A DNA stretch of 64,000 bases, from the NCBI GenBank assembly GCA_038255145.1, contig JBBSLP010000017.1:1-64000 (forward strand). The letters are read 5' to 3'. A program made the position numbers and the translations under genes. Below the pieces are notes generated by a model, which saw nothing but the letters and a program-made list of their open reading frames with translations, made no database searches and was not told the origin of the DNA. This DNA is from WHTX01 sp038255145. GTDB lineage: Bacteria; Actinomycetota; Acidimicrobiia; Acidimicrobiales; CAIXPF01. Of this stretch, positions 59,574-64,000 are shown one piece after another; position 1 is the stretch's first letter; each line of letters opens with the position of its first letter.

Positions 59574-60545
59574 GTGATGACGCTTGTTCACGACCTGGCG
59601 GCGGCCGATGCGGCCAACCTGGAGTCGACGGACCTGGCGGGGATGGGTTCGGTCGACATTGACCAGGTCATCGCCTACGTGCACGTGGGCACGGCCAAGC
59701 TGCCGGGCTACCTGGAGCTGTACCGGCGCTACCTGCGCCAGCGCTGGGACGTCTACGACCTCGACTTCGAGCGGGACCGCAGTGACTGGGCGGCCATGGC
59801 GCCGGAGGCCAGGAGCACGTTCCTGGCCATCGCTTCGGGCTTCCACCACGGTGAGCGCCAGGTCGAGGTCGAGCTGGGCCCCTTGTTCATGGGCATCCCC
59901 GAGGACTACAAGATCTTCCTCACCTCGCACCTGGAGGACGAGGCCCGCCACACGGTGTTCTTCGACCGCTTCTACCGCGAGGTGGTGGGCGTTCCCGGCG
60001 AGACCATCCTCGACGTGCTCGACGGCTCCTACCAGTGGATCTCCGAGACGTTCGTGGGTCCGTTCGGGCTGCTCAGCTACCTGACTGACCAGCTGCGCCG
60101 GGACCCCTACAACCCGACCCTGCTGATGCGCTACGCCACCACGTACATGCTGTGGATCGAAGGCGTGCTCGCTCTGTCGGTGATGAAGATCACCCTGGGC
60201 TACGCCCGGGACCAGAAGGTGCTGCCCGGCTACTACGCCGGGTTCACCGCCACCTGCCGGGACGAGGCCCGCCACGTCCAGGGGGGCATGCGCTACATCC
60301 GTGAGCTGCTCGACCAGGACCCCCGCCTGGTGTCCGAGCTCCACGAGACGTTGCGCACCCTGCTGGCGCTGTCGTCGACGTCGTCGCGCTACGTGCTCTA
60401 CGAGCCGCTGGGTTGGTCCGAGGACCAGGTGCGGCATCTGATCATGGAGCAGTTCACCAAGAAGATGACCATGATCGGCGTGGACGTGCCTCCCGACATC
60501 AAGGAGATGCTGGCCAAGATCGACCCCGTGCTGGCCGGGGGCTGA
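59574..60545 (+). CDS. R2-like ferritin-superfamily dimetal oxidase
   Basis: A 323-residue four-helix-bundle protein of the ribonucleotide-reductase R2/R2lox type. The six metal ligands are visible: E94 in HHGERQVE, E123 and H126 in EDEARHTVF, E196 in WIEGVL, E231 and H234 in RDEARHVQGG. Length and spacing match R2lox (a Mn/Fe oxidase that binds a fatty acid) and related ligand-binding oxidases rather than true NrdF, and no nrdE lies nearby. It is expected to activate O2 and oxidise a hydrophobic ligand. It starts at GTG 59574 or at the adjoining ATG 59577. Four bases separate it from the SCP2-like gene. Confidence 0.83.
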   Translation: MMTLVHDLAAADAANLESTDLAGMGSVDIDQVIAYVHVGTAKLPGYLELYRRYLRQRWDVYDLDFERDRSDWAAMAPEARSTFLAIASGFHHGERQVEVELGPLFMGIPEDYKIFLTSHLEDEARHTVFFDRFYREVVGVPGETILDVLDGSYQWISETFVGPFGLLSYLTDQLRRDPYNPTLLMRYATTYMLWIEGVLALSVMKITLGYARDQKVLPGYYAGFTATCRDEARHVQGGMRYIRELLDQDPRLVSELHETLRTLLALSSTSSRYVLYEPLGWSEDQVRHLIMEQFTKKMTMIGVDVPPDIKEMLAKIDPVLAGG

Positions 60546-60549
60546 GGCC

Positions 60550-61041
60550 GTGTCCACCTCCGAGGTCACCGCGGACACCGCCGTTGCCGCCCTGTTCTCC
60601 CCGGCCTGGGCCCAGGCTGCCCTCGAGGCCGTCAACCGGGGGCCGTCGCCGGCGGCCCGGGCCAAGAAGATCGACCGCTACTGGTCGTGGATCGACGAGG
60701 TCCGTCCCCGCGTCAACGCGGTGTGGGGCCTGGCCGCCCGTGACCTGGAGGGGCCCAACTGCCTGCTGCTGACCATCGAGGCCGGGGTGGTGACGCGGGC
60801 CGAGGTCGTCGACCTGGACGACGGTCGGGCCCGGGCCACCTACCTGCAGGTGGGGGACGTCGACGCCTGGCGACAGTTGGCGAACGGTTATGACGTGGGC
60901 AAGGCCGTGATGTACCGACGACTGATGCTGGAGGAGGGCGACGTGCTCCTCTTCTTCCGCACCGCCTACTTCTGGACCGAGTCCCTGGCCGCCATCCAGG
61001 AGATCCCCGCTACGGCGCCGCCAGCGGCCGTCCCCGCCTGA
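60550..61041 (+). CDS. SCP2-like small protein next to the R2-like oxidase
   Basis: A 163-residue protein with an alpha/beta pattern (RYWSWIDEVRPRVNAVWGLAARDLEGPNCLLLTIEAGVV, then VVDLDDGRARATYLQVGDVDAWRQLANGYDVGKAVMYRRLMLEEGDVLLFFR) like the sterol-carrier-protein-2 fold, which holds a lipid in a hydrophobic tunnel. The identity is inferred and modest. It follows the R2-like gene by four bases, so it is almost surely coexpressed and may present or receive the hydrophobic substrate. Confidence 0.55.
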   Translation: MSTSEVTADTAVAALFSPAWAQAALEAVNRGPSPAARAKKIDRYWSWIDEVRPRVNAVWGLAARDLEGPNCLLLTIEAGVVTRAEVVDLDDGRARATYLQVGDVDAWRQLANGYDVGKAVMYRRLMLEEGDVLLFFRTAYFWTESLAAIQEIPATAPPAAVPA

Positions 61042-61098
61042 CCCCCGGTCCGGCAAGCTGGGGGGCGGGCCGCAATCGCTTCGGTGGCGGCCTCGGGC

Positions 61099-61119
61099 GT
61101 CGAATCGACGTCGAATCGA
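61099..61119. repeat. Two tandem copies of GTCGAATCGAY
   Basis: GTCGAATCGAC (61099-61109) is followed by GTCGAATCGAT, overlapping by one base at 61109-61110. The pair lies 113 bases upstream of the AraC gene and could be a direct-repeat operator. Confidence 0.45.
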
Positions 61120-61186
61120 TGACCGGGGGGCGTCGTAGAGGGCGGTTGCTGGCTGTCCCACCCTGACCGGCCTGTTCTCGGGAAGA

Positions 61187-61209
61187 TCGTCGACCGCTGC
61201 GGTTGACGA
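61187..61209. promoter_or_regulatory. Near-palindromic operator in front of the AraC regulator
   Basis: TCGTCGACCGC (61187-61197) and GCGGTTGACGA (61199-61209) form an inverted repeat with one mismatch and a one-base spacer. It ends 22 bases before ATG 61232, a good position for autoregulation. Confidence 0.45.
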
Positions 61210-61231
61210 CGGACACGGGCCACACTGGGGC

Positions 61232-62149
61232 ATGGGTGTCGCGCCGCTGGTGTTGACCAGTGCCAGCGCCGGGGGGTCGGCGTGGGAGATGGCCACCCGG
61301 GCCGCCCACCCTGCCCTGGTGCCGTGGGTGGCGCGCTACTGCGGTTACGTCGAGCGCAGCGTGGCCCCGGTGCGCCGGCTGCAGGTGCCCAACGGCTCGA
61401 TCGTCCTCATCATCAGCTTCGGCGACCCCATCCACGTGACCAACGGTCTGGCCGCCATCGGCGTAGGGACCGAGGGCGGCAGGACGGTGAAGGCCCGGGA
61501 GACGTCCTTCGTGGCCGGGATGAGCGACCAGCCCACGGTTACCGAGTTCGTCGGCCCTCAGGCCGGGGTGCAGCTCGACCTCACCCCGCTGGGGGCCCGC
61601 CGCCTGCTGGGCCTGCCCATGCGCGAGGTGGCCAACGAGATCGTGGGCCTCGACGCCCTGGGCAGCCGTCGACTGGTCGGGCTGGCCGATCGGTTGGCCG
61701 ACCGGCCCGACTGGTCCGCCCGCTTCGACCTGCTCGACGAGCTGCTGCTCAGCTGGGCCGCCGACGGTCCTGTCGTCGACCCTGCCGTGGCCTGGGCGTG
61801 GTCCCAGCTCGACCGACCCGACGCGCCCGCCACCGTGTCCTCCCTGGCCCGGGAGATCGGCTGGAGCCAGCGCCACTTCGTGGCCCGCTTCCGGGACCAG
61901 ATCGGCCTGCCTCCCAAGCCCACGGCCCAGGTGTTGCGCTTCAACCGGGCCGTCACCCTGCTGGGCACGCCCCCTGGTCGCCCGGACGGTCGGCCCGTCA
62001 GCCTCTCCATCAGCGAGGTGGCGGCCCGCTGCGGCTACGCCGACCACAGCCACCTGGTGCGAGAGTTCCGTCGCCTGGCCGGCTGCACCCCCTCGGCCTA
62101 CCTGGCCTCGCAGCACCCCGAGCTCAACGGCGTGGTTGCCGGGAACTGA
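61232..62149 (+). CDS. AraC-family transcriptional regulator
   Basis: A 305-residue regulator with an N-terminal cupin-like sensor domain (about residues 20-180, AHPALVPWVARYCGYVER, NGSIVLIISFGD, ARETSFVAGMSDQPTVTEF) and a C-terminal AraC HTH pair (about 195-300). The HTH shows VSSLAREIGWSQRHFVARFRDQIGLPPKPTAQVLRF and later SISEVAARCGYADHSHLVREFRRLAGCTPSAYL. The region upstream contains a direct repeat and a palindrome. It lies just after the four-gene oxidase run on the same strand and may control it; that is inference. Confidence 0.88.
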   Translation: MGVAPLVLTSASAGGSAWEMATRAAHPALVPWVARYCGYVERSVAPVRRLQVPNGSIVLIISFGDPIHVTNGLAAIGVGTEGGRTVKARETSFVAGMSDQPTVTEFVGPQAGVQLDLTPLGARRLLGLPMREVANEIVGLDALGSRRLVGLADRLADRPDWSARFDLLDELLLSWAADGPVVDPAVAWAWSQLDRPDAPATVSSLAREIGWSQRHFVARFRDQIGLPPKPTAQVLRFNRAVTLLGTPPGRPDGRPVSLSISEVAARCGYADHSHLVREFRRLAGCTPSAYLASQHPELNGVVAGN

Positions 62150-62221
62150 CCGCCAGCGCGGCGCCAGGGTCGGCCTCGGCCGTGGTCACGTTCGTCCAAG
62201 ACCGAACGGCGGTGACGGTCG

Positions 62222-62227
62222 TACCGT
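62222..62227 (+). promoter_or_regulatory. Candidate -10 element TACCGT (leaderless) for the VOC gene
   Basis: TACCGT ends seven bases before ATG 62235, supporting that start over the in-frame ATG at 62136. Confidence 0.4.
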
Positions 62228-62234
62228 CGCCGCC

Positions 62235-62651
62235 ATGGTCACCAACGCCGCCCCCAGCATCTACCCCACCCTGCGTTACGCCGACGCCCAGGGGGCCATC
62301 GCCTTCCTGGTCGACGCCTTCGGGTTCGGCCGCCAGGAGGTCATGGAGACCCCCGACGGCGCCGTCCAGCACGGCTTGCTGAGCTGGGGCAACGGCCTCA
62401 TCATGGTGAGCTCGAAGTCGGGGACGGGGGAGCCGGGGCTCTTCGACCTGGGCCCGATGTGCCTGTACCTGGTCACGGAGGACCCCGACGCCGTGCACGA
62501 CCGGGCCGTGGCCGCGGGAGCGGAGATCGTCATGGGCCTGGTCGACCAGGACTACGGCTCCCGCGAGTTCGCCGCCCGCGACGCCGAGGGCTTCGTCTGG
62601 TGCTTCGGCACCTACCAGCCCGCCGTGACCACGGCCGCGGCCCCGGCCTGA
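62235..62651 (+). CDS. VOC-family small protein
   Basis: A 138-residue VOC-fold protein (single paired module). It shows IYPTLRYADAQGAIAFLVDAFGF at the first strand-helix, VQHGLLSWGNGLIMVSSK, MCLYLVTEDPDAVHDRAVAAGAEIV and REFAARDAEGFVWCFGTY. The metal-ligand set of glyoxalases is incomplete, as in bleomycin-resistance and PhnB-type members, so a binding role is possible. ATG 62235 lies seven bases after TACCGT. It is convergent with the CoA-transferase gene. Confidence 0.82.
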   Translation: MVTNAAPSIYPTLRYADAQGAIAFLVDAFGFGRQEVMETPDGAVQHGLLSWGNGLIMVSSKSGTGEPGLFDLGPMCLYLVTEDPDAVHDRAVAAGAEIVMGLVDQDYGSREFAARDAEGFVWCFGTYQPAVTTAAAPA

Positions 62652-62681
62652 TGGGGTGACGGCTGCGGCCAGCGGGCCCGC

Positions 62682-63878
62682 TCAGCCGATGGCGCCCGTG
62701 CGGTGCAGGGCGGCCAGCTGGCTGGCGTCGAGACCGAGGACCTCGGCCAGCACCTCGTCGGTGTGCTGGCCCAGGGCGGGGCTGGGCACGAGCTCACGCT
62801 GGTCCGAACCCTCGTAGCGGATGGGGGAGCGGGGCAGGGTGACGCGGCCCAGCTCGGGGTGGTCGACCTCGACCAGGTAGCCCCGCTGGTGCAGGTGCTC
62901 GTCGACCAGCACCTCGGCCAGGTCACGCACGGGGGCGGCGGGCACGTGGTGGTCCCGGCACGACGCCCACACCTCGTCGCGGTCCAGGCCCACGGTCCAC
63001 GCGGCCACGGCGGCGTCGACCTCCTCCATGCGGGCGGCCCGCCGGGTGTGGTCGGCGTAGCCGGGGTCCTCGGCCAGGTCGGGCCGGCCCATGGCCACGA
63101 TCAGGTTGCGCCAGTGCTGCTCGGTGGTGCAGATGATGGCCACCCAGCCGTCTCTGGTCGGGTACACGTTGTACGGGGCCATGGCCAGGCCGCCATGGCG
63201 GTTGGCCGTCCGGCCCGGCCCCTCGCCTCCGCTGGCGTGGTGCTGGGCCAGGTTGGAGGCCAGGGCGGGGAACGCAGCCTCGAGCATGGACACCTCCACG
63301 ACGCGCCCGCGCCCCGTGCGCTCCCGCTCGAACAGGGCGGTCATGATGCCCCCGTAGAGGTGGGCGCCGCCGAGGAAATCGCACACCGCGGGGCCGGCCT
63401 TGACCGGGGCGTGCTCGGGCCAGCCGGTCACGCTCATGAAGCCCGATCGGGCCTGCACGGTCAGGTCCATGGCCAGGTCGTCGCGGGAGGGACCGCTGCG
63501 GCCGTAGCCCGAGGCCGAGGCGTAGACCAGGCGGGGGTTGGCGGCCAGCAGCACGTCGGGACCGATGCCCAGGCGGGTGGTGACCGTGGGCGCGTAGTTC
63601 TCCAGCAGCACGTCGCTGTGGCGGACGAGCTCGATCAGCAGGTCACGACCGGTCTCGGACTTGAGGTCGAGGACCAGGTCCCGCTTGGTCGAGTTGAGGA
63701 TGGCCAGGGGCAGCGAGGCCCCCGCCACCTTGGCCCGGCGGCGCACGGGCTCCCCGTCGGGCGGTTCGATCTTGATCACGTCGGCCCCGGCCATGGCCAT
63801 CAGGAAGCCGGCGTAGGGCCCCTGGTAGATCTGGCCGAGGTCGAGCACGCGGATGCCGACCAGCGGTAGGTCCCCCAT
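62682..63878 (-). CDS. CaiB/BaiF-type CoA transferase
   Basis: A 398-residue type III CoA transferase that moves CoA between acyl groups. The opening GIRVLDLGQIYQGPYAGFLMAMAGADVIKIEPPDGEPVRR, NSTKRDLVLDLKSETGRDLLIELVRHSDVLLENYAP, and VKAGPAVCDFLGGAHLYGGIMTALFERERTGRGRVVEVSMLEAA with the catalytic aspartate (VCDFLGG) are clear. The C-terminal half has MAPYNVYPTRDGWVAIICT and EVWASCRDHHVPAAPVRDLAEVL. TAGGTT lies seven bases before ATG 63878 on the minus strand. Confidence 0.92.
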   Translation of the reverse strand: MGDLPLVGIRVLDLGQIYQGPYAGFLMAMAGADVIKIEPPDGEPVRRRAKVAGASLPLAILNSTKRDLVLDLKSETGRDLLIELVRHSDVLLENYAPTVTTRLGIGPDVLLAANPRLVYASASGYGRSGPSRDDLAMDLTVQARSGFMSVTGWPEHAPVKAGPAVCDFLGGAHLYGGIMTALFERERTGRGRVVEVSMLEAAFPALASNLAQHHASGGEGPGRTANRHGGLAMAPYNVYPTRDGWVAIICTTEQHWRNLIVAMGRPDLAEDPGYADHTRRAARMEEVDAAVAAWTVGLDRDEVWASCRDHHVPAAPVRDLAEVLVDEHLHQRGYLVEVDHPELGRVTLPRSPIRYEGSDQRELVPSPALGQHTDEVLAEVLGLDASQLAALHRTGAIG

Positions 63879-63885
63879 GGCCGGC

Positions 63886-63891
63886 AACCTA
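63886..63891 (-). promoter_or_regulatory. Candidate -10 element TAGGTT (leaderless) for the CoA transferase
   Basis: On the minus strand TAGGTT ends seven bases before ATG 63878, favouring that start over the upstream in-frame GTG at 63908. Confidence 0.45.
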
Positions 63892-63938
63892 GTGGCCGGC
63901 GTCACCACCCGGGCCCGGCGGTGCTGGCTGGCCGATGC

Positions 63939-64000
63939 TCACTCCAGGGGGGCCGACGCGGCGCGATGACGCACGAAGCCCAGGTCGGCCCGGCGGTGGG
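63939..64000 (-). CDS. Possible C-terminal end of a leftward gene running off the window
   Basis: On the minus strand a frame open to the edge ends with RRADLGFVRHRAASAPLE and TGA at 63939-63941. Third positions are almost all G or C. Too short to assign. A plus-strand frame starting ATG 63966 is the competing reading. Confidence 0.25.
   Translation of the reverse strand, partial: HRRADLGFVRHRAASAPLE

Overview
The window is very GC-rich, with third codon positions almost always G or C and many GTG starts. The gene content points to a free-living, high-GC actinobacterium. It includes F420-dependent luciferase-like and PPOX-type enzymes, an MhuD-like haem oxygenase, an LppM-like lipoprotein, homodimeric AceE, a GluABCD-type transporter, a FliA/FlgN pair and large secreted repeat proteins. 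My best guess is class Acidimicrobiia; this is inference from content, not a database match. No rRNA, tRNA, CRISPR array, insertion sequence or prophage is visible.

Layout. 1-7.0 kb: ornithine-type decarboxylase (cut by the edge), YihY/BrkB membrane protein, a 51-residue membrane peptide, an NTF2-fold protein, a nitronate-monooxygenase-like enzyme, a PPOX protein, a threonine dehydratase-like enzyme and a lipoprotein of alpha/beta-hydrolase type lacking its serine. 7.3-10.9 kb: a secreted NHL-propeller protein with three copies of a DTR-type repeat, a zinc-ribbon peptide and a GlxA-type regulator with no normal start codon. 10.9-15.0 kb: MoxR-DUF58-transglutaminase operon (copy 1). 15.1-17.8 kb: AtuA-family protein and a frameshifted SDR. 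17.8-21.2 kb: gluABCD-like glutamate ABC transporter. 21.3-25.7 kb: acyl-CoA synthetase, DUF3237 protein, and an overlapping acyl-CoA dehydrogenase and SDR. 25.9-28.6 kb: aceE. 28.8-31.4 kb: a second secreted protein with three DTR repeats. 31.7-36.3 kb: MoxR-DUF58-transglutaminase operon (copy 2), whose transglutaminase lacks its cysteine. 36.9-41.1 kb: a convergent 1411-residue propeller/PKD surface protein. 41.3-51.2 kb: thiolase-family protein, LLM oxidoreductase, AbrB remnant, glycosyltransferase, lipoprotein, B12-dependent acyl-CoA mutase (isobutyryl-CoA-mutase-like residues), FlgN-like protein, sigma factor and a second acyl-CoA synthetase. 51.4-57.1 kb: glucose/sorbosone-dehydrogenase lipoprotein, thioesterase, LppM-like protein, VOC protein, MhuD-like protein, SurE and a carboxymuconolactone-decarboxylase protein. 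57.3-61.0 kb: a tight four-gene run (LLM oxidoreductase, MFS transporter, R2-like dimetal oxidase, SCP2-like protein), followed by an AraC regulator with a palindrome in front, a VOC protein and a CaiB-type CoA transferase.

How the genes fit together. Much of the window looks like catabolism of branched-chain or hydrophobic carboxylic acids: CoA ligases, acyl-CoA dehydrogenase, thiolase, SDRs, CoA transferase, AtuA and the acyl-CoA mutase. A second theme is the cell surface: two MoxR modules, the PKD protein, two DTR-repeat proteins and several lipoproteins. Several genes start 5-8 bases after a TANNNT-like hexamer, which suggests leaderless transcription and was used to choose some starts.
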